DNA of 64,000 nucleotides, taken from assembly GCF_004362405.1 (NCBI RefSeq), contig NZ_SNXE01000001.1:496001-560000 (forward strand), in the 5' to 3' direction. This DNA comes from Roseateles asaccharophilus (GTDB lineage: Bacteria; Pseudomonadota; Gammaproteobacteria; Burkholderiales; Burkholderiaceae_C). Shown here piece by piece: positions 26,209 to 34,745 of this stretch (position 1 is the first letter of the stretch; each line of letters starts with the position of its first letter). The position numbers were made by a program, and so were the translations under genes. The notes beneath the pieces are model-generated. The model did no database searches, was not told the origin of the DNA, and saw nothing but the letters and a program-made list of their open reading frames with translations.

Positions 26209-26787
26209 ATGAGCCTGCTTCATTCACCCAGCCACCCAAGCGCTGCGCAGCCGCCCTCGCCGCTGCGGCATCTGCGCGTGCAGCCCCTGCGCGAGCGCCC
26301 CGAGCTCATCCCCGAGCTGCAAGCCTGGTTCCAGGCCGAATGGCCCGGCTACTACGGCCCCGGCGGCCCGGGCGACGCCCGCCGCGATCTGCTGGCCTAT
26401 GCCCAGCCCGACCCCGCCGCCCTGCCCCTGGGCCTGGTGGCCCTGCAGACCGATGCCAAGGGTTCGGATGGCACCGAGCGTCTCTGCGGCTTTGCCGCCA
26501 TCAAGACCGAGCCCTTTGCCCCCTGCCCCGGCCTGGGCCCCTGGGCCGGCGCCGCCCTGGTGCCCCAGGCCCTGCGCCGCCAAGGCATAGGCCTGCTGCT
26601 GCTGCAGGCCCTGGTGAGCGAGGCGCGTGCGCTCTACCGCCACCAGGCCCTGCACGCCACCACCCTCTTCTGCGCCACCGCCACCTCGGACAGCCTGATG
26701 CTGCGCGCCGGCTGGCGGCTGCGCGAGCGGGTGATGCATGGGGGTGGGGAGGTGAGGGTGTATGAGGTGGGGGTCGGGGCTGATTGA
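26209..26787 (+). CDS. GNAT family N-acetyltransferase
   Basis: Protein of 192 residues. The acetyl-CoA-binding motif A is visible as GAALVPQALRRQGIGLLLLQALVSEA (RRQGIG pyrophosphate loop). It is preceded by a strand pattern, GFAAIKTEPFAPCPGLGPWAG, and followed by FCATATSDSLMLRAGWR, as in GNAT enzymes. Substrate unknown. It is the last ordinary gene before the defence island. Confidence 0.85.
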   Translation: MSLLHSPSHPSAAQPPSPLRHLRVQPLRERPELIPELQAWFQAEWPGYYGPGGPGDARRDLLAYAQPDPAALPLGLVALQTDAKGSDGTERLCGFAAIKTEPFAPCPGLGPWAGAALVPQALRRQGIGLLLLQALVSEARALYRHQALHATTLFCATATSDSLMLRAGWRLRERVMHGGGEVRVYEVGVGAD

Positions 26788-26969
26788 TCAGCCCGCTGTG
26801 CCGAAGTGGTGACATTCAGCACAGGACGCGCAGGCCAGCATCGCGCTTGTTGGTCCACGAAAGCGGCAGAATCCGCCGCATAGGGATATGAACTACAAGA
26901 CGAGGGTGGAGCTGATGCGGCATCCGCAGCAGTGGATATGGTGGCAGCAGCAGCCCCTCGCAAACAACC

Positions 26970-27932
26970 GTGCTGATCAAGACCGCCGACGACAAACGCA
27001 AGCGCATACAACTTCTGAACGATCTCCAACAGTCCACGCAGTTGGACGCCCGGCAGCGGCAATGGCTGCGCGAGGAGCTGGATCGTTTGCAACTGGGCCT
27101 GCAGGGCGAACGCGACGCCGCCTACTACATCGACAACTGGCTCAAGGACAGCAGCAACAGTGCGGTACTGCATGACCTGCGGGTCAGTGTCGACGGTGAG
27201 GTGGCCCAGATCGACCATCTGGTTTTGCACCGTACCTTGCAGATCTATCTCTTTGAGACCAAGTGCTTCAGCGGCCATTTACAGATCAATGAGCACGGTG
27301 AGTTCACGGTGCGCTATGGCAATACCAAGGCCTATGGGATCCCCTCCCCCTTGGAGCAAAGCAGGCGACATGAGCGGGTGCTTACCCGTCTGTTGGAGCG
27401 CTTGGACATCACGGGCCGGGCAGGCTTGAAGCCAGTCTTTCATCACGCAGTGCTGCTCCACCCGAAGGCCATCATTGAGCGGCCGAAACCCAATGCCTTT
27501 GATACTCGCGACGTGATCAAGGCGGACCAAATCGCCAGCTGGCATGAGCGCTATGTGAATGAGCGCATGGGCGTCGGTGCCACGTTCGGCATGCTGATGA
27601 ATGTGCACAGCAGCGACACACTCAAGAGCTGGGCCGAAAAGCTTGCTCGCCAGCATCGGCCTCAAGATCCTCTGGCGCTACCGGCGTTCATGGCACCTCG
27701 CCCTGCCAAGTCGGCCCAGCCGGCCACGGCCAATAGCGTCGAGGCTCGTGCCAAGTCTGAGGCAAGTCCGCAAGCCACCCAGTCGGTCGAAGACCATCCG
27801 CTCTACCGCAAGCTGGAATGTGTGAAATGCCATTCAAAGATTAGCTACGCCGAGGGCAAGTTCTGTTGGAACAACCCGAGGCGGTTCGGCGGGCTGCAGT
27901 TCTGCCGCGCGCACCAGGCGGAGGCTGCATGA
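26970..27932 (+). CDS. NERD nuclease-related protein with C-terminal zinc-finger-like tail
   Basis: Protein of 320 residues from a GTG at 26970; an upstream in-frame stop at 26913 leaves no other start. The N-terminal NERD domain shows the PD-(D/E)xK-like residues E47 (QGERDA), D82 (AQIDHLV) and E96-T-K98 (LFETKCFSG). The C-terminus holds C284, C287, C299, C312 and H315, a probable zinc-binding module. A linker rich in Ala, Ser and Pro separates them. Its stop overlaps the start of the HNH endonuclease gene by four bases, so they probably act together in nucleic-acid defence. Confidence 0.85.
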   Translation: MLIKTADDKRKRIQLLNDLQQSTQLDARQRQWLREELDRLQLGLQGERDAAYYIDNWLKDSSNSAVLHDLRVSVDGEVAQIDHLVLHRTLQIYLFETKCFSGHLQINEHGEFTVRYGNTKAYGIPSPLEQSRRHERVLTRLLERLDITGRAGLKPVFHHAVLLHPKAIIERPKPNAFDTRDVIKADQIASWHERYVNERMGVGATFGMLMNVHSSDTLKSWAEKLARQHRPQDPLALPAFMAPRPAKSAQPATANSVEARAKSEASPQATQSVEDHPLYRKLECVKCHSKISYAEGKFCWNNPRRFGGLQFCRAHQAEAA

Positions 27933-28870
27933 ACGCGGCTACTCAGCGGGAGCAGGTACTTGCTGAGGTCGATCAGATTCGGCGGGCGCTGCGGCGCGGG
28001 GTCTATGCGCCTCACAAGCCATTGATGCTCTTGCTGGCCTTGGCGCACCTCCAGCGGGGTGAAGCTCGCCTGCAACCATTTGCCGCCTACGACCAAGAGC
28101 TCAAAGCGCTATTGACCCAATTCGGCCCGAGCAGTGCTCCGGGTTCACGGCATTACCCTTTCTGGCATTTGCGCACCGACGGGAACGGCTCGCTGTGGGA
28201 TTTGAAGGGGCCAGCCACCCTGCTGGAGCGACCGCCAGCGGCAACGCCCAATCTCGGCGAACTTCGAAGCGCGGGGATTGAGGCGGGGTTCAGTCCGGCC
28301 GTCTATGAGGCACTAAGACGAGACCCCGGCTTGTTGGTTGAGGTCGCCGCCCGGTTGCTGACGACCACGTTTCCTCCCAGCCTGCACGAAGACCTGATCC
28401 AGGTCCTGGGTCTCGACATGTCATCTGATGCTCGGCGGCTGGCCGAGCCTGAGGCACCCGCCTATGGCAAGCCCGCTGTATCCAAGCGCCGCAGGGATGC
28501 GGGCTTCCGAGACGAGGTGCTGCGGGCCTATGAATACCGTTGCTGTATCTGCGGCTTTGATCTGCGTGTGAGCCACATGCCAGTGGGCCTGGAGGCTGCC
28601 CATATTCAATGGCACACGGCTGATGGTCCCGACTTGGTGGTCAATGGCCTGAGCCTGTGCGCTACGCATCACAAGATGTTCGATATGGGGGCGTTTACCG
28701 TCGAACCCTTGGAGCGCCGCATCGTCTTCAGCCAGCACGCAATTGGCGCGGCTCAAATGCAGTTCCATGGCCGGCCCATGATTTCGCCGCAGTCACCCGC
28801 CATGAACCCAGGTGCCGAGTATCTAGCCTGGAATCAGAAGAACATTTTCAAGACACCGGCGCGGCAGTAG
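27929..28870 (+). CDS. ScoMcrA-like endonuclease for phosphorothioate-modified DNA
   Basis: Type IV restriction-type enzyme of 313 residues. Residues about 25-165 resemble the sulphur-binding domain of ScoMcrA (APHKPLMLLLALAHLQRGE, SRHYPFWHLRTDG, FPPSLHEDLIQVLGLD). The C-terminal HNH domain shows C205-x2-C208, H225 (LEAAHIQWH), N239 and C244-x2-H247-H248. Characterised relatives bind phosphorothioated DNA and cut nearby. It is translated from an ATGA overlap with the NERD gene. No dnd or ssp modification genes are in the window. Confidence 0.85.
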   Translation: MNAATQREQVLAEVDQIRRALRRGVYAPHKPLMLLLALAHLQRGEARLQPFAAYDQELKALLTQFGPSSAPGSRHYPFWHLRTDGNGSLWDLKGPATLLERPPAATPNLGELRSAGIEAGFSPAVYEALRRDPGLLVEVAARLLTTTFPPSLHEDLIQVLGLDMSSDARRLAEPEAPAYGKPAVSKRRRDAGFRDEVLRAYEYRCCICGFDLRVSHMPVGLEAAHIQWHTADGPDLVVNGLSLCATHHKMFDMGAFTVEPLERRIVFSQHAIGAAQMQFHGRPMISPQSPAMNPGAEYLAWNQKNIFKTPARQ

Positions 28871-28873
28871 CGG

Positions 28874-29737
28874 CTACTGGAAACTAGCTCGGAATGTCAC
28901 GGGATCGAGATTGCAGTGCTGTGCGATTTGACCGGGCAGCTCAAACAATCGAGGCGACGAGCGGAAGTCAAAAACTCGGCAGAGCACGAAGGATTCGGCG
29001 TGATCCCGTGAAAACCGCTCTTCCTTGCTGGACACGAAGAACGGCGTCATTTGCCCAAAGGCCGTGGTCTGAACTTCCAGATGCCGCTCGCTGCCGTCCA
29101 GTGCGTAGCTGCGAATGTCGTAGCCCAGGCCGTCGCCTTGGGTCACAGCGACATGCTCCACTTTGTCAGCCAACTGCCCCAGTCCGAGGTGGGCGAGCCG
29201 CCACTGCTCGTAGCGCAAAACAAATTCCTCACCGGCAAGGCCCATCTTGCGATTGCTGGCCTCGCGCTCGAAGTAATCGCGTTTGATCGGCGTGCGCAAG
29301 TACGCGGGTGATGGCTCAGCGGTTCGATGATTGACTTTGGGCGCGTCCGAACGCACTTTCGAAAAGTCGTACTGGTCTGGTACGTGTGTCGGGCGTTCAA
29401 CGGCGGACAGGGCCGAGGTATCAACGTCCTTGCGTGAACCAAGCTGCCGCCCTACTTCTTCAACGAGCTCGCGCTGAACATTGCTCGCGGGCAAGTAGCC
29501 GCGTAGCGGCGGAATCCCGAGCCCTTGGAGTACGGCGCTGATATTGCGCCGCTTGAATTCGATAGACGCGTCCGAGCGCTGATGGAGCAGGGGCTGCAGG
29601 CGACGCCGCCGCTCAGCCTTGTTGAAGCTCTGCCCATTCAGGTCCAGCACCAATCGGACGAGATCAATCCGTTGCCGGCCGAGAACATCAAATTCCGAAT
29701 TTGGCGGTCGAGTCGCGCCGTTTAGCTGCCGCTTCAA
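28874..29737 (-). CDS. DUF3883 protein with altered nuclease motif
   Basis: Protein of 287 residues from a TTG at 29737; no in-frame ATG lies near. The C-terminal half is a DUF3883-type PD-(D/E)xK domain: NRKMGLAGEEFVLRYEQWRL (E170-E171), GDGLGYDIRSY (D207) and HLEVQTTAFG. The last motif normally reads E-V-K; here codon CAG gives Q223 in place of lysine. The N-terminal half is charged and helical and unlike anything I recognise. It converges on the ScoMcrA-like gene three bases away. The missing lysine suggests a binding or inactive role. Confidence 0.75.
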   Translation of the reverse strand: MKRQLNGATRPPNSEFDVLGRQRIDLVRLVLDLNGQSFNKAERRRRLQPLLHQRSDASIEFKRRNISAVLQGLGIPPLRGYLPASNVQRELVEEVGRQLGSRKDVDTSALSAVERPTHVPDQYDFSKVRSDAPKVNHRTAEPSPAYLRTPIKRDYFEREASNRKMGLAGEEFVLRYEQWRLAHLGLGQLADKVEHVAVTQGDGLGYDIRSYALDGSERHLEVQTTAFGQMTPFFVSSKEERFSRDHAESFVLCRVFDFRSSPRLFELPGQIAQHCNLDPVTFRASFQ

Positions 29738-29867
29738 CGAAGCGCGGTCCGTGGTTAGTTGCTTGCGTCCGTCAACTCAGAAGTCTGGAATGTGGGCCCT
29801 GATAGGTATTCAAAGCCCTGTCGTTTAGGCGGGGCCCTTTCTCATTGGTGCGCAAGATTCCCTTGAG

Positions 29868-30983
29868 CTAAATAAGGGTGAGCTCACTCATTTCCTTCAT
29901 GGCATTGCGATCATGAATGCCAATACCATACAGCCAGTCAACAAGGCGATCAATTGTGATGTATCGCGCGCCTGTCCCTCTATATAGGCATAGGAGGGAT
30001 TTCCAATGGGCTCGAATTCGCCGCTGAGCGCTAAATGCTGCGACCTTTGAGGGGAACTTCATTCCTATCACGCAATCTGATAGTTGAATTGCGTCTTTGG
30101 AATAGAAGGCGCGAAATGCCTCTTCTTTAGGTGAGCCGACTCTCGGTAGCAGCAACATCCATCCAGATATTCGACCCTTGGCGACAGCGCATGTCCTTTC
30201 GGTGGCCGCGGTAATTCCGGCATCTGCAATAGATCTGAGTGTTGTTGAATGAATAACTCGAACGCCAGATGGAGCTCGCTCAAAGGCATGCATCTGCAAC
30301 CCACCGCGTACTACGGTTGTTGGGATTGAATCTTCTGGCTGTGGCATAACTTCGATCGAAGAAAGAGGTCTGCCACTCGGGGTTCTGAATTGTACAAATG
30401 ACGAATTGACCCGCGCGCCTTTAAAGGTGTAAATGCTAAGTTGCAGTAATTCGGTGAGAGAGAAGTCCTGATCAAGAAGCTCGCGAGCGTCTTGGTCGGT
30501 GTTCGAATAAAGCAGTGACTCAGGTACAACCGCAATAGCGCCCTGGTTTGGTCTGAATAGTTCCAAGCTTCGCAAGATATGAGCCATTGCGACGCTACAC
30601 TTCACCGAGTGCCCTGAGTATTTGACAGTGACATATTTCCTCGAACCCAAACTGAAAGGTGGGTTCAGGACGAGCAAATCTACGCCATAGCACGTTCCAG
30701 GGAAATCAGTGGGTGGGGGGCGATGCCGTTTTAGGAGGTCTCCAACATACAGGCGCCAGTCCGGCTTTTCCCGCCGAAGCTGCCGAATCACGAGAGGGTC
30801 ACTATCAATCCCCAAGCAGTGCCTTGCTTCCAGTACTTCTTCTGCTGCAGCGAGCAGGCTTCCCGAACCACAAGCCGTGTCGGCACAGATGGTGGGTGTG
30901 CTTGCAAGTTGCGCACGCTCAAGCGCGCGGCTGGCTATAGCAGGCGGTGTGTAGTATTTGTCGGAGTCAATCCCAGCTGTCAT
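29868..30983 (-). CDS. N6-adenine-type DNA methyltransferase
   Basis: SAM-dependent methyltransferase of 371 residues. Motif I is DTACGSGSLL (residues 35-44) and the catalytic motif IV is NPPF at 107-110 (VDLLVLNPPFSLGS). The segment SDKYYTPPAIASRALE at the N-terminus is typical of adenine DNA methylases. It is last in the four-gene leftward cassette, six bases after the 305-residue protein. The C-terminal about 160 residues could serve in target recognition. No cognate restriction enzyme is adjacent. Its DNA is clearly AT-richer than the chromosome backbone. Confidence 0.82.
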   Translation of the reverse strand: MTAGIDSDKYYTPPAIASRALERAQLASTPTICADTACGSGSLLAAAEEVLEARHCLGIDSDPLVIRQLRREKPDWRLYVGDLLKRHRPPPTDFPGTCYGVDLLVLNPPFSLGSRKYVTVKYSGHSVKCSVAMAHILRSLELFRPNQGAIAVVPESLLYSNTDQDARELLDQDFSLTELLQLSIYTFKGARVNSSFVQFRTPSGRPLSSIEVMPQPEDSIPTTVVRGGLQMHAFERAPSGVRVIHSTTLRSIADAGITAATERTCAVAKGRISGWMLLLPRVGSPKEEAFRAFYSKDAIQLSDCVIGMKFPSKVAAFSAQRRIRAHWKSLLCLYRGTGARYITIDRLVDWLYGIGIHDRNAMKEMSELTLI

Positions 30984-30989
30984 ATCTTC

Positions 30990-31907
30990 TCAAGGGGCGA
31001 AGCTGAAGACGTGAATGAGACCTCGGCCATTGGTTCGGTTAGATTGTCGAACAGGGTGATCAAATAGTATCTCGCAATGACTCTCGTTAGCTATCGCGTA
31101 CTGCAGTGCTCCAAGCGCATGCGGACGCGTACCTACAGGAGCTATGTACAAGTAATGATCGGGAAAGTCTTGGCGTATTGAGGCTAGCGTCTCAAACGCC
31201 TCAAACGGGCAACTTGCTTTAGCTAGTCGAATGTCGGCATTGCAGTCGAATTCGTTAAGAAAGGATCGGTTGCAGGCAACTGTTATCGCTGGATAGTTGA
31301 TTTGAAATCCAGGTGCCCCAATTACGGGAATTACTCTTGGCTGTGGCTCTAGCTGATTAATTATTCGTTCAGCACGGTTCCCTTCGAAACCAAGAAATGC
31401 AACAAAGAGCGCGGGTTCGTCATCGGCTGGACCAGCGAGCTTCGCAAAACCGGGTAGGGGCGAAAGGCCGCCAAATGATATGCTCAGATCGAATAGGTTT
31501 GCTGATGCTGGGGAGGGATGTGTTTTATAGCCGTCAGGTTCGACATATAGAACGCGAACCTGCTTGCCCGCCTTAAGGTGGGCCTGAAATACCGGCGCCC
31601 AAACATGATGCGGCAAAGCGGTGATATCAATGAGTACATTGTCGCTATCGGCCAGCGAAACAAGCCGAGCGCCATCTGTTAGTTGGACAGTTTGGCTCTC
31701 ATTCCTGCTCAACACTGTGACTGTGTCGGGGGTGGTGTCCTGCACTAGGATGAGGCGGTCAGATTTTGCGCGCTTCAATTCCTCCCAAGCATCGATCCTG
31801 CCACGCTCTTCTGGCGAGGTTTCAATTGAAATAACAGTCTCGTCGACAAGCAGGTCCGTAAGTCTGAAGCTGTCGAACCTCAGGGTGTGTTCCGGCGGCA
31901 TTTTCAT
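30990..31907 (-). CDS. Unrecognised Rossmann-like protein of a defence cassette
   Basis: Protein of 305 residues with no family I can name. It has two halves. The first has strand-helix alternation (RLILVQDTTPDTVTVLSRN, NVLIDITALPHHVW, VRVLYVEPDGY). The second has ALFVAFLGFEGNRAERII (FLGFEGNRA at 171-179), RVIPVIGAPGFQINYP and a glycine/histidine loop PVGTRPHALG at 257-266, followed by a final strand GLIHVFSF. The loops look suited to nucleotide or phosphate binding, which is inference. It overlaps the AAA ATPase by four bases and precedes the methyltransferase by six. Confidence 0.7.
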   Translation of the reverse strand: MKMPPEHTLRFDSFRLTDLLVDETVISIETSPEERGRIDAWEELKRAKSDRLILVQDTTPDTVTVLSRNESQTVQLTDGARLVSLADSDNVLIDITALPHHVWAPVFQAHLKAGKQVRVLYVEPDGYKTHPSPASANLFDLSISFGGLSPLPGFAKLAGPADDEPALFVAFLGFEGNRAERIINQLEPQPRVIPVIGAPGFQINYPAITVACNRSFLNEFDCNADIRLAKASCPFEAFETLASIRQDFPDHYLYIAPVGTRPHALGALQYAIANESHCEILFDHPVRQSNRTNGRGLIHVFSFAP

Positions 31908-33799
31908 TTCTGCGCGGCCCCAGTTTCGGTGTCGCCATAGAACGCTGAAAAGAGCGCCAGCTGTTCGGGAAGCTCGTCCTCTTCGACTTGTGGCTTGTTC
32001 TCAAGCATCGATGAGATTGCCCGCCCGGGATGATCGCCAAGCACGGCGATCAGGTCCTGAGCATCAAATGTCATTCGTCTCTTCTTTCGATGAGAGATTT
32101 CGAAGAATGCACTGAATATACGATGGAGTCTGTACTCGTCTTCACGAGTTTCGGCTCGGCTCGTAAGCTTGGTCCCCGGCTCCACCTCAAACGCTAGGTG
32201 GCCCACACCTTCACTGAGCATGTCAGATATCTTTGAAATCTCATTTGCTTTGCCCGATAAGACAAACGACGTTACCTCAGGAGTTTTTCCTAATGGTTCG
32301 CGTGCGAGCTCAAAGAACACCTTGCCGATGGCAAGAACTAGTCGCTTTAGCTGAACTCCGTGGTCCGCAAGGCCTTCTAGCTGGTTTAGTCGCCGTTCTC
32401 CGACCTCTCGTGCCGCTAGTGTTTGAGATTTTGGTGAGAGGCTGAGAATGGTCGGGAATGCCTTGCCATCTGATAATTCGTGAGTAACCGAGCAGTCAAT
32501 TAGTTCAAGGAAGTAACGGATGTTGCCGCTCGCGAGCGCCAAAAAAATCCGCTCACCGCAGTAATACTTCCTAATTCGGGCCCCTTTATTGCCCTTTGAC
32601 AGCCAGAACAAGCTCGCGTATCCATAGTTTCCGAGGCGGACTTGCCATTCGCGCTCGTTTGCGATCCAGTCTTTTGCGAGGTTGGTTAGGGAGCTGCCTT
32701 CGCTGGATTGCCAGTATTTGAGGAAATAAGTCTCATGGGCAGGTTTTGACTGAAAATATTCAAATTCGTCAGTGCCTTGTAGTTCTTGCAGAACCGCTCT
32801 CGCCACACGGCTCGCTCCCAGTAGTTCGGCTTCTTCGCCAAAACTAAGGTCCTGCAAGAATTCAGAGAGTTTTCCAGGGACAGGGACGCCACTAGCGCGC
32901 GCTGCCCTTAGTCTTACCGAGGCAACTTGTTTGGCGAAATATTCAAAACCTTCGTCGGCAATCTCGATTTCATAGTAATCGTCCGGTGTCTTCAGTAGAT
33001 CTTGTCCGTCCAGAGTTTGTCGATTTCTTAAGCCATTCTTTCGGACGCCAATCTTGTATGACAAGGGCGGCGATGCATGCTTGATGTAGGTATTCAGGAT
33101 TGCTTGCTGATAATCAAGCAAGTTTTCATATTCGTCAATGCAGCAAAATATGATGCGCCCGTCTAACAACCCGTGTTCTTCCAATGCATCCACAAAAGTA
33201 CGTATAGGCGACTCAGCCATGGACAGAACGACTTCTAGTGAACTCGTTGGATTGTTTACTTTGAGCTGGAGCTTTGAGATCTGATTCTTGATCGCAGTGT
33301 CCAGCTCTGGTGCAGATGTGCCAGAGAAGTCAAGAATCCCGAGATCAGTCGCAATGGCTTGAATGGCCTCCTTAGGAAAGGCCTTGCCTGATTGATCCTG
33401 CAGCCAGCTTGTAAGCGAGCTGAGCTCGAAACATGCGAGAAGATTGAAGTAGTGTGAGAAGTACTTCGCCCAATCTAAAGTCTCGTCCCGTCCATGAAAA
33501 CTTCTGACTCGATTCTTATTGATTCGAATTAAGAATCCGAAGTACTCTTGATCGCCGAATGACTGCCCAGCATCTTTCAGCCGTTCAAGACATGAATCAA
33601 ACTTTAAAGACTGTAGTGCGGTCGTTTTGCCAGTGCCACGTCCACCAACCAGTATGCACGGGCGGCGTGCCTCCAGCTTTGTCAAGTAGGTTGGAGTGAC
33701 GAACAGATCTCGAAAGTTGGCGGCTGGCCACTCGGCTCTGTTGTCCCCAAATAGTTGCCGAAGTGTTGCGGCCTGGGTTTGAGGGTTAGGTTCGCTCAA
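31904..33799 (-). CDS. ORC/CDC6-type AAA ATPase of a defence cassette
   Basis: ATPase of 631 residues. Walker A is GGRGTGKTT at residues 52-60, preceded by FRDLFVTPTYLTKLEARRPCILV. Walker B is IIFCCIDEYENL with D222-E223. This layout resembles bacterial proteins annotated as ORC-CDC6 family AAA ATPases, often found in defence loci. The C-terminal about 350 residues are helical without a domain I recognise. The start overlaps the phosphoribosyltransferase-like gene by 14 bases, and the end overlaps the 305-residue gene by four. It probably acts as the motor or sensor of the cassette. Confidence 0.78.
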   Translation of the reverse strand: MSEPNPQTQAATLRQLFGDNRAEWPAANFRDLFVTPTYLTKLEARRPCILVGGRGTGKTTALQSLKFDSCLERLKDAGQSFGDQEYFGFLIRINKNRVRSFHGRDETLDWAKYFSHYFNLLACFELSSLTSWLQDQSGKAFPKEAIQAIATDLGILDFSGTSAPELDTAIKNQISKLQLKVNNPTSSLEVVLSMAESPIRTFVDALEEHGLLDGRIIFCCIDEYENLLDYQQAILNTYIKHASPPLSYKIGVRKNGLRNRQTLDGQDLLKTPDDYYEIEIADEGFEYFAKQVASVRLRAARASGVPVPGKLSEFLQDLSFGEEAELLGASRVARAVLQELQGTDEFEYFQSKPAHETYFLKYWQSSEGSSLTNLAKDWIANEREWQVRLGNYGYASLFWLSKGNKGARIRKYYCGERIFLALASGNIRYFLELIDCSVTHELSDGKAFPTILSLSPKSQTLAAREVGERRLNQLEGLADHGVQLKRLVLAIGKVFFELAREPLGKTPEVTSFVLSGKANEISKISDMLSEGVGHLAFEVEPGTKLTSRAETREDEYRLHRIFSAFFEISHRKKRRMTFDAQDLIAVLGDHPGRAISSMLENKPQVEEDELPEQLALFSAFYGDTETGAAQK

Positions 33800-34676
33800 T
33801 TAATGGCTCCCAGTTATTGGTGCCACGACACCAGAAAATCGGCAATGTTGCGTCGGGCACGGAGTGTTCGAAGGCAAAGAAGAGCCCGCGATGCTTGTAC
33901 CCATATGTTAAATACTGCTGCTGATGCATGTATGCATCGTGCGGTGTAAGTCTCGGCGTGTATCTTTTTAATAGTGAATCGATCTGGCTATACAGCGATT
34001 GATTTGACGCCTGAAGCCCCCAGAGTGTTCCGCGGTCGTCGATTTTGTGCGTTACACATACTGCCACGGAAGGCGCCTTATTACCAATATTGGTGATGCC
34101 CATTTCGGTGCCGACAAGGCTGACGTAGATGGCAGTGAAACCGACCTTGGACTGAATCGCCTCGAAAGAGGTCCCGGTGCTGCTGTCTTGCCATGTGGTT
34201 AAAAACTGATCACCGGAGCCAATAAAGTCATCTACGAAAACGACGGGCTGCCCGGCTTCTGCTGCTTTAATCGCTTCACTCGTAATCTTTATTTGGGCCT
34301 CATCAACATTCAGGACTTGGCGTGTACGGCGGCATAAAAAATAGCCCGAATCTGTAGGATTCGGGGTCTCGCCGGAAACGGGCGTGAAGACGGCATTTGG
34401 TAATGCTTGCAGCAGCTGTTCTCTCGCGGGCGCGGTGGGGCCTTTCTTCAGTCCATCGGCAATGCTGTAAAACGACGTTGTTAATAGTGAATCAGTGAGC
34501 CTCTGATTATAGAAGACGAAGCGTTCTAGCAATTGAGCGGCTAGGATTTTGTCGTTATCGTCAAAATTCTCGATCCAAGCTCGCGGCCGAATCGTTGGCT
34601 CCGATAGCCACATTCCTGCTCGCTTTAACGCCTCGCAGCGGGCCAGGACATCCTTTACATATACGTCTACGCGCAC
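33786..34676 (-). CDS. Phosphoribosyltransferase-like protein of a defence cassette
   Basis: Protein of 296 residues from a GTG at 34676 with the strong ribosome site AGGGGGA a few bases upstream. The PRPP-loop-like motif PVVFVDDFIGSGDQF lies at residues 144-158. It keeps the paired aspartates of type I phosphoribosyltransferases but has SGDQ where TGxT is usual. The N-terminal part is helical. Phosphoribosyltransferase families have been predicted in prokaryotic conflict systems; this protein fits that group. It is the first gene of the four-gene cassette. Confidence 0.72.
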   Translation of the reverse strand: MRVDVYVKDVLARCEALKRAGMWLSEPTIRPRAWIENFDDNDKILAAQLLERFVFYNQRLTDSLLTTSFYSIADGLKKGPTAPAREQLLQALPNAVFTPVSGETPNPTDSGYFLCRRTRQVLNVDEAQIKITSEAIKAAEAGQPVVFVDDFIGSGDQFLTTWQDSSTGTSFEAIQSKVGFTAIYVSLVGTEMGITNIGNKAPSVAVCVTHKIDDRGTLWGLQASNQSLYSQIDSLLKRYTPRLTPHDAYMHQQQYLTYGYKHRGLFFAFEHSVPDATLPIFWCRGTNNWEPLIERT

Positions 34677-34679
34677 CGG

Positions 34680-34745
34680 TCATCCCCCTGGATGAATATT
34701 ATTTGAATCGAACGGAGCATCAGCATTATTTGGTTCGTCAGCCAT
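34680..34745 (-). CDS. Possible 21-residue leader frame before the cassette
   Basis: A short acidic, Asn-rich frame (ATG at 34745, TGA at 34680-34682) ends four bases before the GTG of the phosphoribosyltransferase-like gene. It overlaps that gene's ribosome site. A small hairpin (AGGCG/CGCCT, 34747-34760) lies immediately upstream of the ATG. It could couple translation or be chance; no ribosome site is visible for it. Confidence 0.25.
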   Translation of the reverse strand: MADEPNNADAPFDSNNIHPGG

